A stretch of DNA of 64,000 nt. Origin: Mycolicibacterium grossiae. GTDB lineage: Bacteria; Actinomycetota; Actinomycetes; Mycobacteriales; Mycobacteriaceae. The stretch covers positions 1-64,000 of the forward strand of contig NZ_CP043474.1 of the NCBI RefSeq assembly GCF_008329645.1, in the 5' to 3' direction. The notes under the pieces were generated by a model. The model made no database searches and was not told the origin of the DNA. It was given only the letters and a program-made list of their open reading frames with translations. Shown here piece by piece: positions 34,257 to 45,801 of this stretch. The position numbers were made by a program, and so were the translations under genes. Positions within the stretch are counted from its first letter, which is position 1, and the number at the start of each line of letters is the position of its first letter.

Positions 34257-35777
34257 ATGGCGACTCCCACCGAATACGACGCCTCGGCGCTGACGCACGA
34301 GGACGAGGGTTATCACAAGGGCCTCAAACCCCGTCAGCTGCAGATGATCGCGATCGGCGGCGCGATCGGAACCGGCCTGTTCATGGGCGCGGGTGGACGG
34401 CTCAACACGGCGGGCCCCGGCCTGTTCATTGTCTACGCGGTCTGCGGCGTCTTCGTGTTCTTCATCCTGCGCGCGCTCGGCGAGCTGGTGCTGCACCGGC
34501 CGTCGTCGGGTTCGTTCGTCTCCTACGCCCGCGAATTCCTCGGCGAGAAGGCCGCGTACGTCGCCGGCTGGATGTACTTCTTCAACTGGGCGTGCACCTC
34601 GATCGTCGACGTGACGGCGATCGCGCTGTACATGCACTACTGGGGCGCCTTCAAGGCCGTCCCGCAGTGGACCATCGCCCTGATCGCGCTGGTCATCGTG
34701 CTCACCGTCAACATGATCTCGGTGAAGCTGTTCGGCGAGATGGAGTTCTGGGCCGCACTGATCAAGGTCGTCGCGCTGGTCACGTTCCTCGTCGTCGGAA
34801 TCGTGTTCCTCGCAGGGCGTTTCACCGTCGAGGGACAGACCACGGGTACCTCGGTGATCGCCGACAACGGCGGCCTGCTGCCCACCGGCGTGTTACAGCT
34901 GGTCATCATCACGTCCGGGGTCATCTTCGCCTACGCCGCGGTGGAACTGGTGGGGACGGCCGCCGGGGAGACCGAGGACCCGGCGAAGGTGATGCCACGC
35001 GCAATCAACTCGGTGGTGTTCCGCATCGCGGTCTTCTACGTCGGTTCGCTGATCCTGCTGGCGTTGCTGCTCCCCTACACCGCCTACCAGCAGGGCACCA
35101 GTCCGTTCGTCACGTTCTTCTCCAAGATCGGCGTCCCCGCGGCCGGCGACATCATGAACTTCGTCGTCCTCACCGCCGCGCTGTCGAGCCTCAACGCCGG
35201 CCTCTACTCCACCGGGCGCATCCTGCGGTCCATGGCGATGAACGGCAGCGCGCCGGCATTCACCGCGCGGATGACGCGCAACGGCGTGCCGTTCGCGGGC
35301 ATCGCGCTGACGGCCGTGTTCACCGTCGTCGGCGTCTTCCTCAACCTGGTGGTGCCGTCCGAGGCGTTCAACATCGCGCTCGACCTGTCGGCGCTGGGCA
35401 TCATCGCGTCGTGGGCGACCATCGTGATCTGCCAGATCCAGCTGTACCGGTGGTCGAAGCGCGGCATCCTGTCGCGCCCGTCCTTCCGGCTGTTCGGCAC
35501 GCCCTACACGAGTTACGCGACGCTGGTCTTCCTCTTCGCCGTCACCGCGCTGATGTGCTACGAGAACTACTGGAACCTGGTGGCGCTGCTGGTCATCGTG
35601 CCGGCGTTGATCATCGGGTGGTATGCGGTGCGCGGCCGGGTGCTCGAGATCGCCCGCGAACGCGTCGGCTACACCGGGAACTACCCGGTGGTGGCCGAGA
35701 CGCCGCTACTCGACGAGCTGCTCGACAAGGACCAACGCACGACCGACCAACGCAAGACCGGTCAGCGCGACACCTGA
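34257..35777 (+). CDS. ansP: Amino-acid permease, L-asparagine permease-like (AnsP)
   Basis: APC-family (AAT subgroup) transporter of 506 residues with twelve predicted helices. The signature [25 protein letters not shown], then [24 protein letters not shown], and [25 protein letters not shown] match asparagine/arginine permeases. ATG 34257 is set by a TANNNT -10 (TAGCGT, 34244-34249) exactly 7 nt upstream, a leaderless arrangement. The C-terminus has the near-repeat [15 protein letters not shown]. Substrate specificity is inferred from family. Confidence 0.9.
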   Translation: MATPTEYDASALTHEDEGYHKGLKPRQLQMIAIGGAIGTGLFMGAGGRLNTAGPGLFIVYAVCGVFVFFILRALGELVLHRPSSGSFVSYAREFLGEKAAYVAGWMYFFNWACTSIVDVTAIALYMHYWGAFKAVPQWTIALIALVIVLTVNMISVKLFGEMEFWAALIKVVALVTFLVVGIVFLAGRFTVEGQTTGTSVIADNGGLLPTGVLQLVIITSGVIFAYAAVELVGTAAGETEDPAKVMPRAINSVVFRIAVFYVGSLILLALLLPYTAYQQGTSPFVTFFSKIGVPAAGDIMNFVVLTAALSSLNAGLYSTGRILRSMAMNGSAPAFTARMTRNGVPFAGIALTAVFTVVGVFLNLVVPSEAFNIALDLSALGIIASWATIVICQIQLYRWSKRGILSRPSFRLFGTPYTSYATLVFLFAVTALMCYENYWNLVALLVIVPALIIGWYAVRGRVLEIARERVGYTGNYPVVAETPLLDELLDKDQRTTDQRKTGQRDT

Positions 35778-35790
35778 CGTGCAGACGAGA

Positions 35791-35819
35791 CAGCCCGGCG
35801 GCACCTGGCCGCCGGGCTG
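35791..35819. terminator. Bidirectional hairpin terminator between ansP and ksgA
   Basis: Perfect 11-bp stem CAGCCCGGCGG (35791-35801) / CCGCCGGGCTG (35809-35819) with a 7-nt loop, followed on the plus strand by TCGTCGTTCGTCTGG, a weak T-rich tail. It sits between the two convergent stop codons. Confidence 0.75.
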
Positions 35820-35834
35820 TCGTCGTTCGTCTGG

Positions 35835-37921
<2,087 letters not shown>

Positions 37922-38018
37922 CTATCTCCGGAGCGTAGGGCCAGCAAACGAAGAATCAGGTGGCCGGCCGTTTCATCACAGTACGGTAACGAAAGCCCCT
38001 GGTGGCGGCAAACCATCG

Positions 38019-38861
38019 TCACCTTCGGATTCCGTAGGTGCGGGCCGCGTTGTCGGCCGTCTGACGGGCCAGGTCCTCGGCCGGCCGGTCGACGACCTCG
38101 GCCAATGCGCGCACGGTGTAGGGCAGGCAGTACGACTCATTCGGTGCGCCGCGGAACGGATGCGGGGTGAGGAACGGCGCGTCGGTCTCCACCAGCAGCA
38201 GATCCTGCGGAATCAGCCGCGCCGCGTCCCGCAACGAGGCCGCATTGCGGAAGCTCACGGTGCCCGACAGGCTCATCAGCCAGCCGGCGTCGGCACACGT
38301 GCGCGCCATGTCCGGCCCGGACGAGAAGCAGTGGAAGATCACCGTGTCCGGCGCGCCCTCGGCGGCCAGCACGTCGAGCACGTCGGCGTCGCCGTCACGG
38401 TCGTGGATCATCAGCGGCTTGCCGACGCGCTTGGCGAGGTCGATGTGCCAGGCGAACGCCTCGCGCTGCTCGGGAACCTCGGCGCAGCCGTCGAGGCGGC
38501 CCGGCCAGTACAGGTCCATCCCGGTCTCGCCGATGGCGACCACACGCGGGTGACCCGCCAACTCCTCCAGTTCGGCGCGGGCGGCATCGTCGAGAACGTT
38601 GGCGCGCGTCGGGTGCAGGGCCACCGCGGCGTAGACGCGGTCGTCCCACTCGGCCGCGCGCACCGCCCAGCGGGCCGCCTCCAGGTCGTCGGCGATGGTG
38701 ACCACCGTCGCGACGCCGACCGATTCGGCGCGGTCGAGGATGCGGCGCACGTCGTCGGCGTCGCGGGCACCGCACGCGTCGAGGTGGGTGTGCGCGTCGA
38801 TCAGCGGGCTCAGCGGCTCGGGCAGCGGCGGGGGCGGACGTCTATCCCTTTTCCCGGACAC
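38019..38861 (-). CDS. tatD: TatD-family metal-dependent DNase
   Basis: TIM-barrel hydrolase of 280 residues. Metal ligands in DAHTHLD, GETGMDLYWPG, MIHDRDGDAD, FHCFSSG and ETDAPFLTPHP. GTG 38861 is chosen because a -10 TATTGT (38875-38870) lies 8 nt before it; the in-frame TTG 38873 would overlap that -10. The transcript is probably leaderless. Upstream of rpfB by about 100 nt and divergent from metG, as in M. tuberculosis. Confidence 0.94.
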   Translation of the reverse strand: MSGKRDRRPPPPLPEPLSPLIDAHTHLDACGARDADDVRRILDRAESVGVATVVTIADDLEAARWAVRAAEWDDRVYAAVALHPTRANVLDDAARAELEELAGHPRVVAIGETGMDLYWPGRLDGCAEVPEQREAFAWHIDLAKRVGKPLMIHDRDGDADVLDVLAAEGAPDTVIFHCFSSGPDMARTCADAGWLMSLSGTVSFRNAASLRDAARLIPQDLLLVETDAPFLTPHPFRGAPNESYCLPYTVRALAEVVDRPAEDLARQTADNAARTYGIRR

Positions 38862-38887
38862 GCCTACAGACAATAAGGTGAGTCGCG

Positions 38888-40468
38888 ATGAGCACCCCGC
38901 CCCCCGCGGCGTCGCACGGCGCCGGGAGACCCTTCTACGTCACGACGGCGATCGCCTACCCCAACGGCTCGCCGCACGTCGGGCACGCCTACGAGTACAT
39001 CGCGACCGACGCGATCGCCCGGTTCAAGCGCCTCGACGGCTTCGACGTGCGCTACCTCACCGGGACCGACGAGCACGGTCTGAAGATGGCGCAGACCGCG
39101 GCGGCGGAGGGCATCCCGACCGCGGACCTCGCCCGGCGCAACTCCGACGTCTTCCAGCGCCTGCAGGAGCGGGTCGGCGCGACGTTCGACCGCTTCATCC
39201 GCACCACCGACCCCGACCACGTCGAGGCGTCGGTCGCCATCTGGAACGCGATGAACGACGCCGGTGACGTCTACCTGGACTCGTACTCCGGCTGGTACTC
39301 GGTGCGTGACGAACGGTTCTACACCGAGGACGAACTCGAGACCCGCGACGACGGCGTCAAGTACTCGCTCGAGACGGGCACGCCCGTGACGTGGACCGAG
39401 GAGCAGACCTACTTCTTCCGGCTGTCGGCCTACGCCGAGCGGCTGCTGGCCCACTACGAGGCGCACCCCGAGTTCATCGGTCCCGACGTCCGGCGCAACG
39501 AAATCGTCAGCTTTGTCTCCGGCGGCCTACGCGACCTGTCGATCTCGCGAACCACGTTCGACTGGGGCGTCCCGGTACCCGGCCACCCCGACCACGTCAT
39601 GTACGTCTGGGTCGACGCGCTCACCAACTACCTCACCGGCGTCGGCTACCCCGACACGTCCTCGGACGCCTACCAGCGCTACTGGCCGGCCGATCTGCAC
39701 ATGATCGGCAAGGACATCATTCGGTTCCACACGGTGTACTGGCCGGCGTTCCTGATGTCGGCGGGTCTGGAACTGCCGCGCCGCGTCTTCGCCCACGGCT
39801 TCCTGTTCAACCGCGGCGAGAAGATGAGCAAGTCGGTCGGCAACGTCGTCGACCCCATCGACCTGGTGACCGCGTTCGGCGTGGACCAGGTGCGCTACTT
39901 CCTGCTCCGCGAGGTGCCGTTCGGCCAGGACGGCAGCTACAGCGAAGAGGCCATCATCAGCCGGATCAACACCGACCTGGCCAACGAGCTGGGCAACCTG
40001 GCGCAGCGGTCGCTGTCGATGGTGAACAAGAACCTCGGCGGCATCGTTCCGGACCCGGGCACGTTCAGCGCCGCCGACACCGAGCTGCTCGACGCCGCCG
40101 ACGCGCTGCTCCCCCGCGTGCGCGGCTTCTTCGACGAGCAGGCGATGCACCTCGCCCTCGAGGCCATCTGGGCCGTGTTGGGCGCGGCCAACCGCTACTT
40201 CTCCGCCCAGGAACCGTGGGTGCTGCGCAAGTCCGACGACCCGGCCGACCAGCAGCGCTTCGGCGCGGTGCTGTACACGACGCTCGAGACGGTACGCATC
40301 GCCGCGCTGCTGGTGCAGCCGGTGATGCCGGACGCGGCGGCGAAGCTGCTCGGGCTGCTCGGCCAGGGCGACGATGCGCGGACGTTCGCGGCGATCGGGA
40401 CGCGGCTGGCGCCGGGCACCGCGCTGCCCACCCCCGAGGGCGTCTTCCCGCGCTACCAGGTCGACTGA
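38888..40468 (+). CDS. metG: Methionyl-tRNA synthetase
   Basis: Class I aminoacyl-tRNA synthetase, 526 residues, without a C-terminal tRNA-binding extension, typical of mycobacteria. HIGH-like motif [20 protein letters not shown] in [25 protein letters not shown], and the anticodon-binding helix ([13 protein letters not shown]). ATG with an AAGGTGAG ribosome site. Its start is 26 nt from the divergent tatD start. Confidence 0.97.
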   Translation: MSTPPPAASHGAGRPFYVTTAIAYPNGSPHVGHAYEYIATDAIARFKRLDGFDVRYLTGTDEHGLKMAQTAAAEGIPTADLARRNSDVFQRLQERVGATFDRFIRTTDPDHVEASVAIWNAMNDAGDVYLDSYSGWYSVRDERFYTEDELETRDDGVKYSLETGTPVTWTEEQTYFFRLSAYAERLLAHYEAHPEFIGPDVRRNEIVSFVSGGLRDLSISRTTFDWGVPVPGHPDHVMYVWVDALTNYLTGVGYPDTSSDAYQRYWPADLHMIGKDIIRFHTVYWPAFLMSAGLELPRRVFAHGFLFNRGEKMSKSVGNVVDPIDLVTAFGVDQVRYFLLREVPFGQDGSYSEEAIISRINTDLANELGNLAQRSLSMVNKNLGGIVPDPGTFSAADTELLDAADALLPRVRGFFDEQAMHLALEAIWAVLGAANRYFSAQEPWVLRKSDDPADQQRFGAVLYTTLETVRIAALLVQPVMPDAAAKLLGLLGQGDDARTFAAIGTRLAPGTALPTPEGVFPRYQVD

Positions 40469-40505
40469 CGGGGCCTGTGATCTACGCCACTGCGTGGCGT
40501 CGGGC

Positions 40506-40532
40506 TGTCACACTTCGACGGTGAGCGGTGTC
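40506..40532 (+). promoter_or_regulatory. ECF41-type sigma promoter upstream of the oxidoreductase-sigma operon
   Basis: TGTCACA (40506-40512), 16 nt, then TGTC (40529-40532). The reported ECF41 consensus is TGTCACA-N16-CGTC, so only one base differs. It lies 50-75 nt upstream of the operon's first ATG, matching expected autoregulation. Recognition by the adjacent sigma factor is inference from motif and position. Confidence 0.65.
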
Positions 40533-40580
40533 TCGAGGGCAGCCCGACCCGCACGGGGTCGACGCCTCGAAGGAGTTCTC

Positions 40581-41759
40581 ATGACCGACAAGCACACCCA
40601 CGTCGTCGTGATCGGTGGCGGCTACGCCGGCGTCATCGCCGCGAATCACCTGCGGCTCGACCCGACCGTCGCCGTGACGCTGATCAACCCGCGGCCGGTG
40701 TTCGTGGAGCGCATCCGGCTGCACCAGCTGGTGACGGGCTCCGACGACGCCGTCGTCGACTACGCCGACGTGCTGGGCACCGACGTCCGGCTGGTGGTCG
40801 ACAGCGCCGAGCGCATCGACGCCGCGGCCCGCACCGTCGCCCTCGCCTCCGGGGAGGCGATCGGCTACGACTACCTGATCTACGCGGTCGGCAGCACCGG
40901 CGCCGTGCTCGGCGTCCCCGGTGCCGCCGAGTTCGCGTACCCGGTCTCGGAGTTCGAGCACGGGGAACCGCTGCGCGCCGCGGTGGCCGGCATCCGGCGC
41001 GGCGAGCCGGTCACGGTTGTGGGTGCGGGGCCGACCGGCATCGAGATGGCCGCCGAACTCGCCGAGGAGGGCCACGCCGTGACACTGGTGTGCGGCGGTG
41101 TCCTCGGCCCGTACCTCAGCGGCCCGGGTCGTGCCTCGGTCGCCAGGACGCTGCGCCGACTCGGCGTCACCGTGCTGGCCGAGCCGAAGGTCGCCGAGGT
41201 GCGCCGGGACGCGGTCACGCTGTCGGACGGGCACGCGCTGCCCAGCGCGGTCACCATCTGGACCGCCGGCTTCGGCGTGCCGGACCTCGCCGCCCGCAGC
41301 GGCCTGACCACCGACGCGATCGGACGGCTGCTCACCGACGAGACGCTGACGAGCGTCGACGACCCGCGCATCGTGGCGGCCGGCGACGCCTCCGCACCGT
41401 CGGACGCGCCGCTGCGGATGAGCTGCCAGGCGGCGATCCCGCTCGGCGCGCAAGCCGCCAACACCGTGCTCAGCCGCATCGCCGGGACCGAACCGGCCAC
41501 GGTGAACCAGGCCTTCACCGGCCAGTGCATCAGCCTCGGCCGGCGCGCGGCGACGATCCAGCTCGCCCACCTCGACGACCGGGTACTGCCGCTGTACCTC
41601 GGCGGCCGGCTCGCCGCCGGAATCAAGGAGGCCGTCTGCAAGGGCACGATCTCCTTCCTGTCCAAGGAGGCGCGCACACCCGGTTCCTACTTCTGGCTCA
41701 AGGGCGGCAACCGCGCACGGCGCGTGGCCGCCGCGGCCGTGACCGCGCCCGCGTCATGA
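40581..41759 (+). CDS. FAD-dependent NADH dehydrogenase-like oxidoreductase (ECF41 partner)
   Basis: Pyridine-nucleotide disulfide-oxidoreductase fold, NDH-2-like, 392 residues. FAD motif VVVIGGGYAGVIAANHL, second Rossmann motif TVVGAGPTGIEMAAELAEEG, and the C-terminal FAD motif RIVAAGDASAPS. No C-terminal membrane helix is evident. It is the oxidoreductase type of the COE genes that normally accompany ECF41 sigma factors. ATG with an AAGGAG site; ATGA overlap with the sigma gene. Confidence 0.9.
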   Translation: MTDKHTHVVVIGGGYAGVIAANHLRLDPTVAVTLINPRPVFVERIRLHQLVTGSDDAVVDYADVLGTDVRLVVDSAERIDAAARTVALASGEAIGYDYLIYAVGSTGAVLGVPGAAEFAYPVSEFEHGEPLRAAVAGIRRGEPVTVVGAGPTGIEMAAELAEEGHAVTLVCGGVLGPYLSGPGRASVARTLRRLGVTVLAEPKVAEVRRDAVTLSDGHALPSAVTIWTAGFGVPDLAARSGLTTDAIGRLLTDETLTSVDDPRIVAAGDASAPSDAPLRMSCQAAIPLGAQAANTVLSRIAGTEPATVNQAFTGQCISLGRRAATIQLAHLDDRVLPLYLGGRLAAGIKEAVCKGTISFLSKEARTPGSYFWLKGGNRARRVAAAAVTAPAS

Positions 41760-42643
41760 CCGACGAGCACGCCGAGCGCTTCACCCGGCTGCGGCCGCTG
41801 CTGTTCACCATCGCCTACGAGATCACGGGCACGGCGACCGAAGCCGACGACGTCCTGCAGGACGGATACCTGCGCTGGGCCGAGGTCGACCTCGCCGAGG
41901 TGACCGACACCAAGGCCTACCTCGCGCGGCTGATCACCCGGCAGGCGCTCAACGCGCTACGGGCGCAGTCCCGCCGCCGTGAGGAGTACGTCGGGCCCTG
42001 GCTGCCCGAGCCGCTGCTGATCGACGCCGCCGACGCCGCGCACGACGTGGTGCTCGCCGAATCGGTGTCGATGGCGATGATGGTGGTGCTGGAGACCCTC
42101 GGCCCCGACGAGCGTGCGGTGTTCGTGCTGCGGGAGGTGTTCGGGTTCGACCACGCCGAGATCGCCGACGCCATCGGCAAGTCGCCGGCCGCGGTACGCC
42201 AGATCGCCCATCGCGCACGCGAACACGTGCATGCGCGGCGCCGGCGGTACGAGCCCGTCGACCCGGAGGCGTCGCTGCGGCTCACCACGCAGTTCTTCGC
42301 CACCGCCGCCACCGGTGACATCGACGGGCTGATGACGATGCTGGCGCCCGACGTGGTGTGGACCGCCGACAGCGACGGCAAGGCCAGCGCCGCCCGCCGA
42401 CCGGTGGTGGGCGCCGACCGGGTGGCCCGCGTGGTGGCCGGACTGGTCCGGCTCGGGGGTCCCGACGGCCGCGCCGAGCCGGCGATGTACAACGGTCTGC
42501 CCGCGCTGGTGCTCTACCTCGGCGACACGCTCGAGGGCGTCGTCGTGCTCGAGATCGTCGACGGGCGCATCGCGAACTTCTACGCGATGCGCAACCCGGA
42601 GAAGCTCGCCGGCGTGACGGTCGCGCGCACCATCGCGCGGTAG
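41756..42643 (+). CDS. ECF41-family sigma factor with SnoaL-like C-terminal domain (SigJ-like)
   Basis: RNA polymerase sigma factor of 295 residues. Region 2 near residues 10-75 (FTIAYEITGTATEADDVLQD), region 4 near 105-160 (LGPDERAVFVLREVFGFDHAEIADAIGKSPAAVRQI), and a NTF2/SnoaL-like extension from about 175 with an ECF41 hallmark variant DSDGK (DGGGK in the consensus) and RNPEKL near the end. The extension usually tunes sigma activity in place of an anti-sigma factor. ATGA overlap with the oxidoreductase gene; a matching promoter lies upstream. Confidence 0.93.
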   Translation: MTDEHAERFTRLRPLLFTIAYEITGTATEADDVLQDGYLRWAEVDLAEVTDTKAYLARLITRQALNALRAQSRRREEYVGPWLPEPLLIDAADAAHDVVLAESVSMAMMVVLETLGPDERAVFVLREVFGFDHAEIADAIGKSPAAVRQIAHRAREHVHARRRRYEPVDPEASLRLTTQFFATAATGDIDGLMTMLAPDVVWTADSDGKASAARRPVVGADRVARVVAGLVRLGGPDGRAEPAMYNGLPALVLYLGDTLEGVVVLEIVDGRIANFYAMRNPEKLAGVTVARTIAR

Positions 42644-42663
42644 CGGTCTGCCAAGCTGGCCGG

Positions 42664-43911
42664 GTGCACGTCGAACCGCTACCCGCGCTGGGGAGCCCGT
42701 CGGCGGTGCTGCGTGCACTCGACGCGGCGACCGAGCGGCTCGGCATGCCGCCGCCCGCCGCGCTGACCGGGGACTGGTTCGGCTCGCGCGCGGTGATCGC
42801 GCCGAGCGTCGACGTGCGGCCCGTGCCGGCCGACGAGGTGTTCGACGTCCCGGCCGACATCGCGCTTGGCGAGGAGGGCGGCGCGGTGGGCGGTGGCTGG
42901 GTGGGGTACCTGTCCTATCCCGACCCCGGTGCCGACGGCGGCCCGCCCCGCATCCCGGAGGCCGCCGGCGGGAGGACGGACTGCGTGCTGCGCCAGGACG
43001 CCGACGGCCGGTGGTGGTACGAATCCCTTGCGAGCACAGCGGTTCCGGCGTGGATCACCGACGCCCTGCGGCGGCCGGCACCGGCGCGGCCGCACGCCGT
43101 GGCATGGCGGGAGCCCGACCGCGGCACCCACCGCGCCGGGGTGCTCGCATGCCTCGACGCGATCCGCGCGGGCGAGGTGTACCAGGCGTGCGTGTGCACC
43201 CGGTTCCGCGGTCACCTCGACGGCCACCCGGTGGACCTCTTCGCCGACGTCGTCGCACGCACGGCCCCGAGCCGCGCGGCCTACGTCGCCGGCGTCTGGG
43301 GCGCCGTCGCGTCGTTCTCCCCCGAGCTGTTCCTCTCCCGCCGTGGCGATCTCGTCGCGTCGAGCCCCATCAAGGGCACCCTGCCGTTGGACCGGCCGGC
43401 CGCCGACCTGCTCGCCTCGGCGAAGGACGTCGCGGAGAACGTCATGATCGTCGACCTAGTGCGCAACGACCTCGGCCGGGTCGCGGTCACCGGCTCGGTG
43501 ACCGTGCCGGACCTGCTGACCGTGCGCCGCGCGCCCGGGGTGTGGCACCTGGTGTCCACGGTGACCGCCCGGGTGCCCGCCACCGTGCCGATGGCCACGC
43601 TGCTCGAGGCGACGTTCCCGCCGGCGTCGGTCACCGGGACGCCGAAGGAACGGGCCCGAACGCTGCTGCGGTCCTGGGAACCGGCACGGCGCGGAATCTA
43701 CTGCGGCACGGCCGGCTTCGCGTCACCGGCCGTCGGGTGCGAACTCAACGTCGCGATCCGGACCGTGGAGGTCGACGCCGACGGCATGGCGGTGCTCGGC
43801 GTCGGCGGCGGCATCACCGCGGACTCCGACCCGGACCTCGAGTGGGAGGAGTGCCTGCACAAGGCCGCCCCGATCGTCGGCGGTCAGCGCCGGATCGACG
43901 CACGCAGCTGA
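42664..43911 (+). CDS. pabB: Aminodeoxychorismate synthase component I
   Basis: Chorismate-utilising enzyme making 4-amino-4-deoxychorismate for folate. 415 residues. The core motifs are present: IRAGEVYQACVCTRF, LFLSRRGDLVASSPIKGTLP, the conserved Lys-containing PIKGT, DLVRNDLGRVA, TFPPASVTGTPKERA, and the C-terminal GVGGGITADSDPDLEWEEC. N-terminal half short, as in mycobacteria. GTG start 20 nt after the sigma gene stop. Its 3' end overlaps the convergent amidohydrolase gene by 28 bp. Corresponds to Rv1005c. Confidence 0.93.
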   Translation: MHVEPLPALGSPSAVLRALDAATERLGMPPPAALTGDWFGSRAVIAPSVDVRPVPADEVFDVPADIALGEEGGAVGGGWVGYLSYPDPGADGGPPRIPEAAGGRTDCVLRQDADGRWWYESLASTAVPAWITDALRRPAPARPHAVAWREPDRGTHRAGVLACLDAIRAGEVYQACVCTRFRGHLDGHPVDLFADVVARTAPSRAAYVAGVWGAVASFSPELFLSRRGDLVASSPIKGTLPLDRPAADLLASAKDVAENVMIVDLVRNDLGRVAVTGSVTVPDLLTVRRAPGVWHLVSTVTARVPATVPMATLLEATFPPASVTGTPKERARTLLRSWEPARRGIYCGTAGFASPAVGCELNVAIRTVEVDADGMAVLGVGGGITADSDPDLEWEECLHKAAPIVGGQRRIDARS

Positions 43912-44873
43912 GCCCAGTTCTCCGAGGCGATCTTCGCGCGGTCGGCGTCGGTCAGGTCCGCCTCGGCCAGGAAGCGCCGGGCGGCGCCGTCGCCGGCCGA
44001 GACGTACGGGTAGTCCGCGGCGAACAGGATCCGGTCGGCACCCATCACGTCGAGCGCCCAGCCGAGGTAGCGCTGGCTGAACACGCCGCCGGGCGTGACG
44101 AAGACGTTGTGCGCGAAGTACTCCGACACCGGCCGGGCCAACCTGGCGATGGGGGCCATGCGGTCGATGCGGTCGAGGTAGAACGCGGCCACCTCTCCCC
44201 AGTGGCCGAGGATCACCTGGAGGTCGGGGAACCGGTCGAACACCCCGGCGTAGATCATGCGCAGGACCTCGACCCCGGCGTCGTAGTGCCAGCCGATGCC
44301 GAACGTCGCAAACGCGGTGTCGACGGCGGCGTCGAAGCCGCCGTAGTAGGCCTCGCGCACCGCGGCGGGCGGCGTCTGCGGGTGCAGGTACAGCGGTGCG
44401 CGCAGCGCCTCGGCCGCCTCGAACACCGGCCAGAACCGGCTGCGGTCGATCGGCTCGTCGCGCACCCGGCTGAAGATGAGAGCGCCGTGGAAACCGAGAT
44501 CGGTGACCGCACGGCGCAATTCGTCGGCGGCGGCCTCGGGCCGCTGCGGCGCCAGGGTGGCGAAACCCTGAAACCGGTCGGGGTGGTGCGCCACGGCGGC
44601 GGCCAGGGCGTCGTTGGTCGGGCCCTGCAGCGCGACCGCGTCGGCCTCGGTGAGCGGGAACAGCCCCGGCGAGGTGAGCGACAGCACCTGCACGTCCACC
44701 CCGGCGTCGTCCATCACCGCCAGCCGTTCCTCGTCCAGCGAGCGCAGTCGGCGGTCGCGTTCGTCGTCGGCCGACATCTCGAGCGCCGGGTCACGCCACG
44801 GCGCGTCGAGGGCCTGCCATGCCGCCACCACGTCGTCGGTGGCGTAGTGCTCCTCCAGCGCAACGATGTCCAC
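43884..44873 (-). CDS. Amidohydrolase-2 family protein (ACMSD-like)
   Basis: Metal-dependent hydrolase or decarboxylase of 329 residues. IVALEEHY at the N-terminus, the His in PLYLHPQTPP, LGHWGE and the metal Asp in LFAADYPY fit the amidohydrolase-2 group that includes ACMSD-type decarboxylases. GTG 44873 is chosen for a GAGGAG site 5 nt upstream; the longer open frame to 45254 is shadow of rsmI. Overlaps pabB at its 3' end. Substrate unknown. Confidence 0.9.
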   Translation of the reverse strand: MDIVALEEHYATDDVVAAWQALDAPWRDPALEMSADDERDRRLRSLDEERLAVMDDAGVDVQVLSLTSPGLFPLTEADAVALQGPTNDALAAAVAHHPDRFQGFATLAPQRPEAAADELRRAVTDLGFHGALIFSRVRDEPIDRSRFWPVFEAAEALRAPLYLHPQTPPAAVREAYYGGFDAAVDTAFATFGIGWHYDAGVEVLRMIYAGVFDRFPDLQVILGHWGEVAAFYLDRIDRMAPIARLARPVSEYFAHNVFVTPGGVFSQRYLGWALDVMGADRILFAADYPYVSAGDGAARRFLAEADLTDADRAKIASENWAQLRASIRR

Positions 44874-44940
44874 GGTCTCTCCTCGAGGTCGGGTGCCACT
44901 CCAGTGTGGCCGTCGTTCCTGGGAGTCGCCTTCCGGCCGA

Positions 44941-45777
44941 TCAGGACCGGGCGCGGAGCACCGCCTCGTAGAGGTCCCGGCGCGAGGGGGCTCCCGGATG
45001 CGCGGCGACCACGTCGGCGCAGGCGTCCTTGACCCGTGCGCCGTCGTCGACGAGGGAGAGCACCTCGGCGACCAGCGTGTCGAGGTTGGCCTTCGGCGTG
45101 GCGCCGGCGAGCACCACCGTGATCTCGCCGAGGACCCCGTCGGTCGCCCACGCGGCCAGCTCGGCGAGCGTGCCGCGGCGGACCTCCTCGTGGGTCTTGG
45201 TGAGTTCCCGGCAGACGACCGCGCGCCGGTCGGCCCCCAGCGTCGCGACCGCATCAGTCAGGCACTCGGCCAGTCGGCGCGGCGACTCGAAGAAGACCAC
45301 GGTCCGCGGCTCGACGCCCAGGCCGGCCAGCCAGCTGCGCCGCGCCGCCTGCTTGCGGGGCGCGAAGCCGTCGAAGCAGAACCGGTCCGACGGCAGCCCG
45401 GAGACCGCGAGCGCCGTCGTCACCGCCGACGGACCGGGCAGGCAGCTGACGGTGAGCCGGGCCTCGGCGCACGCCGCCACCAGGCGGTAGCCGGGGTCGC
45501 TGATCAGCGGCATCCCGGCGTCGCTCACCACCAGCACCGTCGCACCGCCGCGGACGTCATCGAGCAGGGCGGGCACCCGCGATGCCTCGTTCTGGTCGAA
45601 GAAGCTGGTGATGCGGCCGGTCGGGCGGACGTCCAGCGCCTGCGCCAGGGTGCGGACGCGGCGGGTGTCCTCGGCGGCGATGACGTCCGCGGTGCCCAGG
45701 GCCTCGATCAGACGCGCCGACGCGTCGCCGACCTGGCCCAACGGCGTCGCCGCGAGCAGCAGTCGGCCTTCGGTCAC
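44941..45777 (-). CDS. rsmI: 16S rRNA 2'-O-ribose C1402 methyltransferase RsmI
   Basis: SAM-dependent tetrapyrrole-methylase-fold enzyme, 278 residues. Motifs: AATPLGQVGDAS, VIAAEDTRRVRTL, VVSDAGMPLISDPGYRLV, CLPGPSAVTTALAVSGLPSDRF and FFESPRRLAECL. GTG 45777 is supported by a TANNNT -10 (TAGGCT, 45790-45785) 7 nt upstream, so it is probably leaderless. Divergent from pmt, as Rv1003/Rv1002c. Confidence 0.95.
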   Translation of the reverse strand: MTEGRLLLAATPLGQVGDASARLIEALGTADVIAAEDTRRVRTLAQALDVRPTGRITSFFDQNEASRVPALLDDVRGGATVLVVSDAGMPLISDPGYRLVAACAEARLTVSCLPGPSAVTTALAVSGLPSDRFCFDGFAPRKQAARRSWLAGLGVEPRTVVFFESPRRLAECLTDAVATLGADRRAVVCRELTKTHEEVRRGTLAELAAWATDGVLGEITVVLAGATPKANLDTLVAEVLSLVDDGARVKDACADVVAAHPGAPSRRDLYEAVLRARS

Positions 45778-45784
45778 GACCGAC

Positions 45785-45794
45785 AGCCTACGAT
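45785..45794. promoter_or_regulatory. Overlapping divergent -10 boxes for rsmI and pmt
   Basis: AGCCTACGAT contains a minus-strand -10 TAGGCT (45790-45785) for rsmI and a plus-strand -10 TACGAT (45789-45794) for pmt, overlapping by 2 bp. Each lies 7 nt from a GTG start, so both mRNAs should be leaderless and the two polymerases cannot bind together. Confidence 0.55.
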
Positions 45795-45801
45795 CGCTGT
45801 C

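Noticed and set aside
38862..38873. TTG 38873 as the tatD start
   Set aside because: It lies within the TATTGT -10 box, so it would not be transcribed from that promoter; GTG 38861 fits leaderless initiation.
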